From Hirudinaria manillensis (taxonomy: Eukaryota; Annelida; Clitellata; Hirudinida; Hirudinidae): 64,000 nt of DNA. The translations under genes and the position numbers were made by a program. Shown piece after piece: positions 1 to 13,175 of this stretch. The notes beneath the pieces were generated by a model. It made no database searches, was not told where the DNA came from, and saw only the letters and a list, made by a program, of their open reading frames with translations. The DNA is taken from NCBI GenBank assembly GCA_034509925.1, contig CM067529.1:4102001-4166000 (forward strand). The letters run 5' to 3'. Each line of letters starts with the position of its first letter. Position 1 is the first letter of the stretch.

Positions 1-93
1 AAAAATATATATTAGTTCATCATTTCAATCACAACCAGCCAATCAATCAAAGAGTTACCATCAATCATTTCCTAAATTTTTGGCTACAATCAG

Positions 94-3000
94 ATAAAAT
101 CAAGGTAGGACGTGGATCCGACAGATTCATCTATATGGATGGCTCAAAGTCTCCTTCCAATCTGACAGTCACCCCGTCGGAATCCGATGTCGAGTTTCTG
201 CCAACCGCCGATGGTAACATGTTTTTCCTTGGACTAATGTTTAATCACTTCATTAACTGTTTTTAATATTAATCTTATAATATAATCAATAAGTTAACTT
301 TGTACCAAAGATGTCGGTAAATGCTTAACTAATAGAAAAAAAACACTTAAAAAAATAATGATAAATTTATTGATTCCTAATTACTTTGCAGTTTGCGAAT
401 TGGACGCAGGGGTTGAATACGAGCTCGAGGAAATATGGGATGGAACGAGATGGAAATACGTCAAGAATGTTCCTAAGAAAACCAAGGGTATTTGTAACTG
501 TAACAATAAAATTGATGTTATTATTATTATTATTATTTATAAAAAAACTTGAAACATTAATCAATGCAGACAAAACTCAGATCAAGGATGACCTCAAGAA
601 GACCGACAATGCATCTCTCACAGTAGAAGCAGTAGCTCCGACTGGCAGGACCACACCAATCGTCGATGTCAGCGACACCGATCTTCCGGGTACAATCCAG
701 AAGAACGTCATCGTCGACGAACCAGACGACGAGGCTAGCCACGGTCCCACCTCGTTCCGCGGGTGGAAGGCCCCCACTGTAACGGACGTGACCGACAGCC
801 TGGAGGTGGCCATTACCAACACCGAGACGTCTCTGGCGAGCGTCCAAGAAGAAGAAGCTGTCGCCGAAGAGGACGAAGACGAGAGGGAAAAGACGCCGAT
901 CATTGACGTACTTGAAGACCAGGATTACAAAAAGACCACGACTGATTCCAGGGAAGAAAGGTTGGAAGATGGGACGACCGTGCGCTACAAGACTCAGACC
1001 GTCCAGACGGTTCGGCCGGTAATCGAGAAGTACTTCAGCTCCGGCAAATGGCGCGAGGAGCGCAAAGAATTGATTGTCGGCGAAGAAATCCAGGAAGAGG
1101 TCCTGGAGTTAGCGCCTGGAGTGAGCGTAGAGCACGGAACAGATCTAGAAAGCGAAACGACTGTCGAAGAGTTCAACGAGACTCTTCCAAACGGTACCTG
1201 GATCAAGAAAAAAGTCTCACGAATCAAGGTCACCAGGAAGCGCTCCCCGGCTCGGACAATAGCCTCTCCGTGGGACGATGCCATTGCCACTGGGAAGAAG
1301 GTACCCGTAACAAGTCTGACCAGGGATACTCTGTCCAAAGAGGAACATCCCGTCAGAGTCAAGGATCAACCTCCAAGTGAAGATGTTGAAGTTAAGTTTG
1401 CCGAGGCAAAAGTCCAGCAGACGAAAGTCGAAGGTCAGAGGAAAATTAGTCTAAACTAAAATCGAATAAATAAAATTCAGTCTGTAGTAATTGTTGGTAA
1501 TAATATAAACTAACATAAAAGTAATAGTCCTTTGTTATTTATCACAGCTTTGCCAACCCCGTTGGTCCAAAGTCAAGAAGTCAAAGAGCGCAGCATGGTT
1601 GCGATGGAGAAGGTGATGCCTGAAGATATCATCGAAGAACCAGAAATAGTTGAACACGAGGAACTGCTTCCAGATGGTACCATACTTCATTACAGGACCA
1701 TAACTAGGAAGTTGAAGAGACCAAGGACTAGAAAAGTGGTGAGAGACGGGAGCATAATAGAGACGATCACGGAAAATGAGCTGGTAGCTACAACGGTTGA
1801 GGACGAAATAACCGAGGTGTCTCTCGATGCCCAGAAACTCGAAAGGCCGGAAACCGCCGAGAGAAGTATTTTGAGCGTCGAAGAGTTTGAGGAGAAGATG
1901 CCCGACAACAGCGTTCTGAGGAGGAAGATCACTAGGAGTTCTTTGAAACTCCAGCCAGCTGCTAAGGCGATGCTGAAAAGTGAAGATGAAATCGCTCTCC
2001 AAGACACCCGGACTGAAATAACCCAAGAGATTCGCGAAGCCCGTTTTCTCGAAACTTCAGAAAGGATCGGAGATCAAAGGACGACCACAGTTCAACAGGT
2101 ACAACTTCCTCAGACTTCTACTGGAGAATTTGTAGAAATTTCTAGGCGGCCAGTCGATCAAGAACGTGCAAAATCTGACTTGCCAGAATTCAAACATCCA
2201 CAGCAAGAGTCTGTAACCCCAATACCACCGTCTAAGGTTCAACAGGTGAAGGTCGTTCAAAAGACATCAGACGTTGTGGATCGAGAAAGAACCTCTGGAG
2301 CAATAGCTCAAGAATCCGACAAAGCCGAATCGAAGACTCGAATGGTTCACCAAGAAACAGTGGCCATAACAGAGTTGAGTCCAGAGGAGGAGACTGTGAA
2401 CATTCTGACTCCAATAGAATTGCCAGTTACCCCTCAAACCGTTTACAAAGTCAAACCTCCAAAAGACAAGCAGGAGACTTCGACTGTTCCTGCAAGTGAA
2501 TCTCCGGTAACCTCCAAAAAAGGGGCAACGTTTTTGCACATTTCACCGGTTCCTGTCATGCCAGTCGGTCAAACCACGATGATTTCGTCGCCCTCTTCTC
2601 CGACATCAGGGCCCTACGAGCTGCCCCCGATAACCGAGACCTTGGGAGTGCAAGAATGGGAAGACATCAAATCCGATGGGACTAGACAATGTTTCAAGAT
2701 TGTAACCAAGAGAAAGATGAGGCCCATAGCCGTCATGAGACCCGCCTTGGACGGTAATGGTTTCATTGAAAAGATCATCAAGAAAGAAAAGATAGGCGTC
2801 GAAATCGATGAAGAGATCACGGAAATTGCTCCAAACGTAGCCCTCGATGAAGAGGAGGACTTGGACAAAACCACTTCTATCGATGAATTTCACGAAACAG
2901 CCAGCGACGGTACATGGGTCAAAAGGAAGGTCAGGCGAACCGAAATCAAGAGATCTGAAGACATTGAAGAGTACATTTCAGAGGAGTCCGCATCGTCAGC

Positions 3001-6000
3001 CGAACCAGACGAATTAGCCGAGGAACAAGTCTTCGGTCAAGAACGGTCCTCGGACGAGAAGATAGTGGCCTCTTCATTTGCCGAGCGCCTGGAGAAATCT
3101 GAGGACCATCGTGAAACAATAGGAAACACCGAAAGCATTCCTATGCCATTACCTAGAACGAAAAAACAAGTGGAGTCTGAAATTTGGACGGGCCAAATCG
3201 CAAAACATGCAACATCAGAATCGATTTCCTTATTATCTCAACACCATCATCATCCAGGTAGCTCTGTTGAGGAGAAAGTTGATCCTGTCCTGGGCAGAGT
3301 AACCGTGGTGACGTTTGCTGACCAACCGAGAGTTGACGAGAGAGAAGAGACCGACTCAACCGGGGGAACTCTGAGGTACAGAATCCTCACGAGAAATTTC
3401 AAGAAGAGAACATTCAAAAAGTGCGACGACGGGTCAGAAAGACTGGTCCGGGAGGAGAACTTTGGTACAGAAGTAGAAGAACACATCGAAGAGATAGAGG
3501 CAGGTCTCAGAGGAGACGACGAGGTAGGAGTCGAGAGAAAAACATCCGAAGATGAATTTAACGAGACGATGCCCGATGGAACTTGGCTCAAGAGGAAAGT
3601 CTCTCATGCCAAGATCTACAGGAAGAGACGCGACGATTACACACAGAGACTCCCTACCCCGGTCAGGAGTCCTAAGATTGGCTCCAAGTTCGCCCACAGT
3701 CATGGCATGGAGCAGGTGACCGAGCCAAAGTTTGACGAAAGGGATGAGGTCGCTCCCGATGGCACCAAGTTAAAGTTCAAGGTCACGAGTCGAGACCACG
3801 TGGTTCGAGCAGGCAATGAATGGAGACGTATAGGTACAGAAATAACCGAAGAAATTATTGAAGTATCGCCAGAGGTAGTTTCTGATGACGACGAATTTAC
3901 TGACAAGGTGACCTCTGTTACCGAAACTGAAGATATCCTAGATGATGGTACCTGGATAAAGCGCAAAATCGTTCACGTGAAAATCACCAGGAGACCACTC
4001 CAATCTGAGCCCACAGATAGGCCAGTCGAAACCATGATTTATCAGCAACCACAACTGTCAAGCCAGCAAGGTCTTCCACTAGCCAGAGGTGCTCCGGACA
4101 ACAGCGAATTTACGGAGATAGCAAACATAGAGGAGCACGAAGAATTGGGAGACAACGGAAACCTGATCACCTACAAAAAAACGACCAAGAAGTGTTTGAA
4201 GCCAGTGACCGAGAAGATCTTGGCAGACGATGAGGTTGTCGAGAGGGTGTCGCACGAGGTGGAATTAGGTACCCTGATACTCGAGGAAACAGTGGAGTAT
4301 GAACCTGGATTGGTGCCGGACTTTATGGAATACACCGAAGAAGAAAAAGAAAAGGTCCACATCTTCGCTGTCTGCGAGGAAAGCAGCGACCTCCTTCCGG
4401 ACAACACCTGGCTGAAGAAGAGACACGTTCTTACGAAAGTCGAGTGGAGAAAGGAACAGCCCGGAGAATCACCGGTTCGTTTGTATGAAGTTCCTCAAGC
4501 TGCAAGTCACCAAGAAGTCAAGCAGCAGACTCATACAGAACAAATGATGAGAGAACTTCCAACTCAAATCGCCACCACTCTAGAAAAACAAGCCATCACT
4601 TCCGAAACCACCCATTCTGAACGAGTCCTAAGCACGCAAGAGGTGAATATTACAGAAAAAGTAGAACATACAACATCCATTGTGGCCCAACCTTTTGAAG
4701 CTATAAGTCTCCAGACAGCTCCGGATGACCACAAAAAGCTGATCAAGGCGACCACGAAACCGGTGGAAAAGATTCCTATTGAAAAGCCCATTCAGTCGAT
4801 GGACAGAAAGGATGAAACTTTCATTGAAGGAGAAACTGTGGAGGAGACGGATCTGGACGAAATCTTTGATGAAGTTTCAAGGATTGAACGTCAAAAGCAG
4901 ATTCAAATAAAGAGGAAAGGTGACAATGTTCAAGCTGAGGCTTCTGATTCTCCCTTGGCAACAACGACAACTGAAACAGCAGTAGTTTCCCAATCTGAAG
5001 AATCTAAAGAGGTCACTACTATAACCTGCCATGCCGAAGAGGCCGAAGCAGGTCAAAAAGACACCGTCGTTTTATTCAGTCCAGATTCTGCTGCTGTGGT
5101 CAAACCTGATGAAACAAAACCTATCCAAGAACATGTTATCGTTGCTGTTGTTGAGGAAAAGAAAACGTTCGGAAAAGAAGAATCGACTCCAAGTGTTAAT
5201 GCAGAAGTACTGGTTTCAACTACTTCTGGCCAATTTGTGGTGCCCTTGACATGTCTAAGTGAACTGTCAAAACCAGACGAATCTGGAACCATCGAAAAAG
5301 TTAAACTCGAAGATTCTACAGTTTGTGAAGAGAAAATCGAATTTAAAGACGAAGTCTCGGTCACTGAAGTGTCGAAGATTTTATCTCGTGATATAGAAAC
5401 AGAAGGTGAGGCTGGAGAAGCAGTTCCTCTTGCAGCTAAACCCCAACACCTGGAAGAATATACATTTGGGGCAGAGGAAGAGGAAGAAGATGTTAATAAA
5501 GTCATTAAAGGGCAAAGTTTGGAACAATTAACGGTCGAAACATCGTCTATCTCAGTTGGGGAGAATCAACTCTCGGTCAAAACAGTCGATCAATCACTAC
5601 AACTTCAGACGAAGGAAGCCTCCCCGAAATCACAAATTTTAGAAGTCAAGGATGTGCAGCAGAAGGAAATGGTTGTAACGCAAATAGTGGATGTCTTTGA
5701 AACTCAAAGAGTCGTCAGGGAGGAAAAAGAAAAGACATTTCAAGAACTTCCAATCGAAATAACTGATTCGACCATCATCAGTCAAACACAAACGTCTGAA
5801 ATCATCGTTGACACCAAATCGTCGATTGATGTCACGAGTTCAGATATCAAAGTCGAAATCGTTGCTGAACCACAAGTTGTCAAAAGTGAAACGGAGGAAA
5901 CTGAGACGATCACCTTTGACAAGCAAGCCACTTTCATTCTGGAAGAAGAAGAAACTGAGAAGATGGCAAGGACAGAAGTGGCTGAAATTCCACTGACGAT

Positions 6001-9000
6001 AACAGAGGAACAAACCCTGACCTCGGTTGAGAGATACGAAGTTGTTAAAGAATCCGTTCAAGTCGAGAGCACACAAACACAAGTTGAAGAATCAATATCA
6101 TCAGAAACTGAAATATCTAAAGTTGAAGTTGAAAAGTCAGAAATGCCTCAAGTCGAAGCCCAACTTTTGGAAAAAGTAAAGTCAGAGGAAGTTCCAAGAA
6201 AGTTGGAAACTCAGATTGAATCTCAAAAAACAATTTCAGAACTGACTCAGGCCACTGAATTGAAATTAGACACAACAACTGTTGAAGGAACCCATATTGA
6301 AATGTCGCCCGAAACAGCAATTGACAAAATGACAGTTGAAAAAGACGCAGTTGTTACTAAACCCAAGAAAAGTACGGAAACCCCTCCTGATTCATCAAAA
6401 CTGGAACAAATTCATCCGGAAGCCGCTGTTCGACCAGGCATTGACGAAACAACCGAGTTAAAACCTCTTGCAGAAGAAAGGGGTGTCGACGAATTTGTCG
6501 CTGATAGAGTCGCTACCGAAACACTTGAAGAATCACAGACCGTCAAAGAAGAGAAGGTAGAGAAACAAGCAAAATTATTCCAAACCACTGAAGTTAAAAA
6601 GGAAAAGTTTGAACCATATAATGATTCTTCAGTTCCACTTGAAGTTGACAAATTCATACAAGAACTTTCCGAAACGAAAGAAGTAACAGTATCTAAGGAA
6701 GAGACTGAAACTCTCAAAGTAGTCGAAGTGGCCCAATCCAAAATACCGGACAATCAGTTGGTTCTAGAAGGTACAGCACAAGAGCAAATCGATCAAAAAG
6801 TTCCAGAAGTCAAAGCAGAAAATCTGAAAATTCTGGAAACATCCGAAACGGTTGAAAAAAAGAAAGTTGATGAAATATCACGAATTGAACGTCCGATCAA
6901 ACACACCATCACCGAGTCAAAGGAGGAACCACTGATCACTGACAAACCTATTCCATCCGACAAACAACTGGACGCAAAATCTCTTCTAGTTGTCAAAGAG
7001 ACCAAAGAGGTTCGACCTGAGTTACTGGCAAAAGTTGAAAAGATTCACCCAGAAAAGGAGGAATTTACTCCAACACCTGTCAAAGAAGAGGTAAGGATCA
7101 CCGAAGTAACCAAAACTGATCAGCCAAAACTGGAGGAATGTCCGGCAAAAGTAGAACAAACACTTATCAAACATGTCGAGGTAATAGTTGATTCAAGAAT
7201 CGAAATTGAATCACAAGTCTTAGAGGAAGTGAAAGGCGTTGACATCATGTCAGTTATTGACACTACAAAGCCCAAGCTGCCAGAAGTTGTTGAAGAAAAT
7301 TTGACTCAGAAATCAGAAGAGCCGAAGGTTACCAGGGAAAGCAAACCACAAGAACCTGAAGATGAATCCTTACAACCAGTTGAAGTCCTTAAGAGCGACA
7401 CCCAAACCATTGTTCAGCCAATTCAGGCCGAGACAGCCAAACTGGATGAGGAGAGAACTCCTGAAAAACAAGAGGTTATTGAACAAGCATCAAAAGAAGG
7501 GAACTTTGTAGTCGAAGAAAATATTGAAATCATCCATAAACCTACCAGAAGGGAAGTCTCTGCCTCACGTCAGGACCAAAAAGCAGTCCCTCAACCTATC
7601 CCTGAGTCCAAGTCAGATGGTTACGTGAGGGAGGTTACAGATGAAGTGTTGCAGACAAGCCCGAGTAACATCTTACCCAATTCTAAAAATTTATTTTATT
7701 TAATTTGTTTTATTTAATAATTTCTCAATTAGACCCCAATTAACAATAGTGATAATAAGTTAGAGTTTTAAAAAATTGAGAATTTGAGAAAATGAAATTT
7801 AATATAACAATAGTATTTTTAATTTATTATTTAAATTATATTATTATTTTAACTTATAATATTATACAATTAAAATGGCTAATTAATTACAGCCGACGAG
7901 AGCTTTGCACAGAAACTTCTGCAGTTCCAAAAGCCACACGAGATTACAGCAGAGAGCCTTTCCTTTGGATTCACTCCAGTACAAGAGCAGCTGGAGACCG
8001 TGGAAACGGTGAAGGAACTGAAGCCGAGGGGCATAGAACTCGTCCACATGGATTTCTCCAGTCCAGATGTTTCCCCAACGCAGTCAGAGAAAGATTTTCT
8101 CGAGCTGCTGACCAAGGAGAAACTGGAAACCTACGAGCGGGTCTTGATGGATCTCGAGCAGGTCTTGGAAGCCCGAGACACCGAGACCAAGTACAGAGCT
8201 CCTCGTAAGATCTGTTTGAATTTTTTAAGCAGTTTATTTACTTTTAAAACTCTTAAAGTTTGAGATTACACAGAACTTTCTTCAGCCTTTTAAAATGCTT
8301 TTTGTTATCCGAGTCAACTGGATTTTACCCACATAATTACATTATTTCCATGTGGATTCAATGTAGCACATGAAGTATTATTTTAATTCCAGTTGCTCTG
8401 GTCAAGGCTATGCTCTACCAGGCGAGGCACCACTCGGACAAGGAATTTTCAACCGAGCAACAGAGTCAGGAAGTGGAAACGCCGGTCGAAAAACCTCGAC
8501 CGACTCCGGTTGCGAGTCTATTTAAAAGGTTCTTCTCCGAAACAGAGCTTAAAGACAGCTCGACGAAACCAATTGCTACAGAATCTCTTCAAGTGAAAGG
8601 AACTTTTCATTCAGAACCTGAATTTTTGGATGACGTCACAAAGAAGGCCACTTGCTTAGCAGAAGAATTGAGTATCTCAATTTTGAAGTATTTTGAGGCT
8701 TCAGGAAACCTTCTGGAGGAAAAGATTCTCTCGGTGGAAGAGGATGACTCATGCAACAAGATAGTCAAAGGAGAAGGTTTAGAGAAACACTCTGAAGAAT
8801 TTTTGGAAGGCCTGACAAAAGCTGTCATTGAGCGATTTCAAGAAGACCAAACCTTACAACAAGATGTCAAAGAATCAGCAGCCACAAATGAAGCAGTTGA
8901 AACAAACACTAGTCATACTACTTCGACAGATACTCAATCCACCAGTATGATGGCTATACCTCAAGATATAGCCGAATTCCCGGTAACGTTGGTAGAAAGT

Positions 9001-11937
9001 CTGACATTTGCAAGAGGTGATGAAGCCAAAGATGCTGGCCACAAACGACTTCAAGAAGAAAAAACAGTAGCGCATTCTAAAAGAGACTTTGAACAAACTG
9101 TCGTTGAAGTTTTGAAAAGTGATGTTAAAGACAGCACGGAAGCTGTGGTCGCCACTACAACTCAGATTGAACAGGTAAAACAGGAAGTGAAAAAGGATTT
9201 GGATGCGACCATTTCAACTTCGAAAGACGAACCACAAGGTGAAAGGTCGGTGACAACTGAAGAAATGCCAGTCGATTCAAAAGTGGAGCAAAAAACTGAG
9301 GAGGTTGTGGTAGAAAGTATTGTAGAGAAAGGAGCAGCCAGTGAAGCCAAACAAGAAACAATTGTTCAAAAGCCCTCTGTTGTCAAGAAAAAGAAAACAA
9401 AATCTCAACTGGAATCAACTACGCAGATCGACTTACAAGAGAACCTCAAAAAGACAGACGAAGTCAAAACAATTAGACAAGACATCCCGTCGACTACTTT
9501 AAAAGCAGAAACTACTGAAATTGAAGAAATGAAGGATGTTTCAGTTGAAGAAACAGCCACTGAAGAAATTAAAACTGAAACTATGATCAGAGAATTTACT
9601 GAAAACACTAAACTAGTCAAAGAAGTACTGTTAAGGGAAGAAACTGAAATGAGCGAGTCGATCAAAGATCTACATCTCACAGTAGGAACAGAATCGACAA
9701 CCTCATCAGGACTAGGTGAAAGGAAGGACTTGGAGACCAAAACGGAAATCAAAACTGAAGACAGGAAACCAGTCGAAGAAGTGGTGCATGCCACTAGGTC
9801 TGACATTTCTGCAGAAAAACCGACAGAAAAGACAATAACTGAATTCGAAACGCTACGGTTCGAAGCATCGTCGTCGGCTGAAGTCACAAAAGGAAGCTCT
9901 GAGCAGTTAGAACGAATCAAGAGTACTGACGAAGTGCTCAGCAAAGAGGTGCAAAGGATCAAGATGGTTTCTGCAGAGGTAATCGAAGACAAGTCGCATG
10001 AAGAAATTAGCGATGATCTCCCGTCATCTACAGTCATCGACTTTACAAAAACCGTCGTCTCAACTGCAGTAGCTACAGAATCTTGTTCGGCAGCAACCAC
10101 AATTGACGTCACCACAACAATCGTTTCAACCACCACTACCACTACAACGTCTACTTCAATATCTCCATCTTTACCGGCCGTCCCTTTGAAAATGGAAGGC
10201 GCCACTGCCCATCAGGAACCTGTGGAAATTATTTCCACTCTGGATACCCCAACGGCAGAAGAGTTCGTAAGAACCGAGTCGTCAGACGCTGTGACGCTTG
10301 AAAGAACAGTGGAGTTGGAACGAAAACTCGAAGATAATCAGTCAACCGTGCAAACTTCTCTCGAAGTTTTGCCATCTACGACGACTGAAGAAGAACAAGG
10401 CATAACATTCGAGACAGTGGAGGGAGACATACGATGCAAGGTGGACGAGTCAGAGAAATACGAACTGTCTGAGGATGGAAAGAAATCCATAACTAAAAAG
10501 GTCATGACCAGGAACTACTACCAGACTCACATACGGAACAAAATCAAGGAAGGAATCATAGTGGGCGTTCAGCCGATAGAGACCTTCGTGGGTAAGTGCG
10601 TTGACGAATGCATCTTCGAGTCGGCCACCGACATATCCGATCCGTACGCTGCCGATGTAGAGACGACTACCTCTATCGACGAATCCGAGGAAACTCTCGA
10701 TGATGGTACCTGGGTGAAGAGAAAGACGACGACGGTGGTTGCCTACCTGGCCCACGAAGAATTGGACAGTCCCAGCATATTTTTGGAGGCAGTGACGCTG
10801 CCGAAATCGCCGAAACCGGCACTTGAAGAAAGTCGAGTAGCTCAGACTGAGATTCTGGAAAGCTTCGGAATCAGTTTCCCGGAGTTTTTCCAGCAGACCG
10901 AAAACATCGACAATGTCAAGATGCGCATTCTCAGAATGCCCGATTCGAGACCAAAAATCCACGAGAGTCGCAGAAGCTCGGGGGCGAAGGCTGCAAGGCA
11001 TTCGTCAAAGCAGCAGGAACAGCAAGCGTCTGCCGCTTCTCAGACGTCCGCCGCTAAGGTCGAGTCCAAGACGAAGCGAGAGGGAAAACCCCCTTCCTTT
11101 GTATTGCCCGAGGCTCGATCAACCAGGACCACCCCACCTTCCAGAACACAGACAGAGGCCATGTCGACCACCTCGACTGGTAGCAAGCGACTGCTCAGAT
11201 CCCGCGTTAGAAGAACCATCACGAGGAAGATCCGAAAAGTCCTCCACAGCGGAGAGGTCATTGAGGACGTGGTGACAGAAGAGATACCGGACGTCGAGAT
11301 GAGCGAAACGTCAAGCGTCAGGTCTGGTCAAAGCGACGCCTTTGACTTTATGTCTCCGATGTCATCGTCTGTCGCTTCGATAGCCTCGCCTTCGGATGTC
11401 GCCTCGCCTAGGCGGAGGAAAGGTTCGGCATCGTCCCATTCCAGTCTCAAGGTCTATACCGAAACAGTCGAGGGACAACCCGAGGTTACGACGGAAGTCC
11501 AGGAACGCGAAGAGACTCTACCAGACGGTCGTGTCATCGTCAGGAAAGTCATCAAGACCAAGCAGAAGCAGACCACCGTCAAGCGGGTGGTACTCGAAGC
11601 AGACGAAGACCAGCCCGGGGAGACTGACATTTCAGCCCTGATAGGCGAAGACGATCCCTCGCTCCGTATGTATGCCGATAGCCTTCTTCAGGAGGCCGAC
11701 CCTTCTAGAAGAAGCACGCTCGGATCGCGGGGTCAAAGTTCGTATGTCGACGAGTGGCTGCAACAAGCAGTGGCTGCCTCGGGTGAAGCCCCCCCTGTCG
11801 AGCCGAACACTGGACCAGTAGTTGTTTCAAGGGTCCATTCTGCTGCCTCGTCCAAACCAAAATACAGGGTCTCTATGGAGAGAACGGACGCCACCACAGC
11901 GGCGGGTGCGGCAGCAGCCGAAGAGCAGCCAAAGTAA
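94..11937 (+). CDS. Giant ankyrin-like protein, C-terminal part (5' end outside window)
   Basis: Exons read as 94-213 (or 109-213), 392-487, 570-1433, 1548-7664, 7893-8204 and 8393-11937 (TAA). Every junction is phase 1 and the frame stays open for about 3,680 residues. The protein is highly charged, disordered and Glu/Lys/Thr-rich, with no globular domain visible. It carries seven ~100-residue modules, each opening with a DGT/DGS turn and closing with DGTW(I/V/L)KRK. Near the C-terminus are ITRKIRKVLHSGEVIEDV, a Ser-rich SSVRSG segment, LPDGRVIVRKVIKT and TVKRVVLEADED. From memory these resemble the C-terminal regulatory tail of ankyrins (human ANK3 has VTRKIIRR and VIKRVVLKSD), which follows the death domain, so I infer a giant neuronal-type ankyrin isoform tethering membrane proteins to spectrin and microtubules. 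Ankyrin repeats, ZU5, UPA and death domains would lie upstream of the window. Another giant cytoskeletal protein is the alternative. The donor at 1434 (GTCAGA) is the weakest junction. Confidence 0.68.
948..10749 (+). repeat. Seven divergent ~100-residue coding modules in the ankyrin-like tail
   Basis: Approximate modules: 948-1245, 1645-1955, 2644-2955, 3331-3630, 3728-3996, 4127-4455 and, far downstream, 10441-10749. Each has a first half of the form E-x-E-E-x-x-DGT-x-x-x-(Y/F)-K, a middle containing GxEIxEExxEIxP followed by an acidic stretch, and a last half ending DGTW-x-KRKV with a basic tail. The middle modules are interrupted between 4456 and 10440 by a Glu/Lys/Val-rich low-complexity linker. 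Nucleotide similarity is low, so this is an old protein-level duplication, not a DNA satellite. Confidence 0.75.
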
Positions 11938-13175
11938 CGCCCTAGGTACTTATTTGTATGCAGTTGATGTTGGCTGGAATTTTATCAGCTAACCAAAATC
12001 AAGGCGCATTTCGTTCGAGAAACAAGTCATTTAAATTTGCCCTGCCTGTCCTTTAAGACCTGTCGGTCGAAGGGGTTCGGATAAGAGAAAATGTGGCGTT
12101 TTGCGATTTTGAATGCTAAGTGGGTTTTGTAATATTTCTAATTAATAAGGGCACTTTAAAATTTATCAAATATTATCATTAAAGTATAATAATAATATTT
12201 AATAGTGTTGTATTTATTATAATTAATTTTTTTGTCTCATAGTCGCTTGGAATCGTTCGGAGGTTCATAGATGTGTTTCATTGTAATTCAATTGAATTTC
12301 TGGCTTTGCAGAATAGAAAGTTAAGCGTTCGCTTTCATGGCTAATTTGATCTTTTAAATGTTACCGAAATACTTGCTTCGCTAAAGTGCAATATTCTGAA
12401 TCATTTCTTCGTGACGGCGTACGAAGTGTGCAAAATACCAATTAGAGTTTGTAGCTGTTGATATTTTTTGTTCGTGATATGATAGCGCGACTCAATGTCG
12501 TTAATAATTAAATTTGTATTCTCTCTTCTTCTTTTTTTTAGCTTTGAATCAACCATTGTGAATCACTAACACGATTTTGAAGTGCCTTCAAGTGCTTGAT
12601 AATTCGAAAGGAATGAAATTATGCTCATAAGAAAATATTCTGTAAACACTGGCTTGTTGTAAACTAGATTCTAAAAAAATCAAAAAGTCCTGTTTTAACA
12701 TGGGGAATGGAGAATAGTCATAGGGAGTGTTTATAATCGACACAGTATTATTCTCTAAAATTGATCAGAAATTATGATGAAAGTGCAAGTTGAGAAAGCA
12801 GAGGAAAATTATGTGTAGCTCCAAAGAATCAAACACCAATTTACAAAAAAAGATCGTGATGGCTGAGAAAGCATAAATAATACCATTACTGCGCTAACGT
12901 TTAAATTTATTATTATTATAAGCTCTAGGGGTATACTGACAAAAAGAGTATTTAGGAGAGATTTATCAAAAAACATAGCTAACTTCGGGGATATCGAAAA
13001 AGTCCAATTAATGAATGCATAATCCTTAAAATTTTATTGTTTAAGTTAGTTTTTAAAATGTTTGAAAAGATGTTCATCAAATTAGTAACTTTTGCTATTA
13101 ACTTTCTATGCCAGACATAATCTTGTTTGTTTTCGAAGAGGCGGGCGAGATAGGGTGCTTTGAATTAAAATAAAT
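11938..13175. other. 3' UTR of the ankyrin-like gene and intergenic spacer
   Basis: AT-rich sequence after the ankyrin stop. A possible poly(A) signal ATTAAA lies at 12178-12183. No coding region was found in the rest. The last ~100 bases before 13176 presumably hold the LARP7 promoter and 5' UTR, but no TATA element stands out. Confidence 0.5.
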
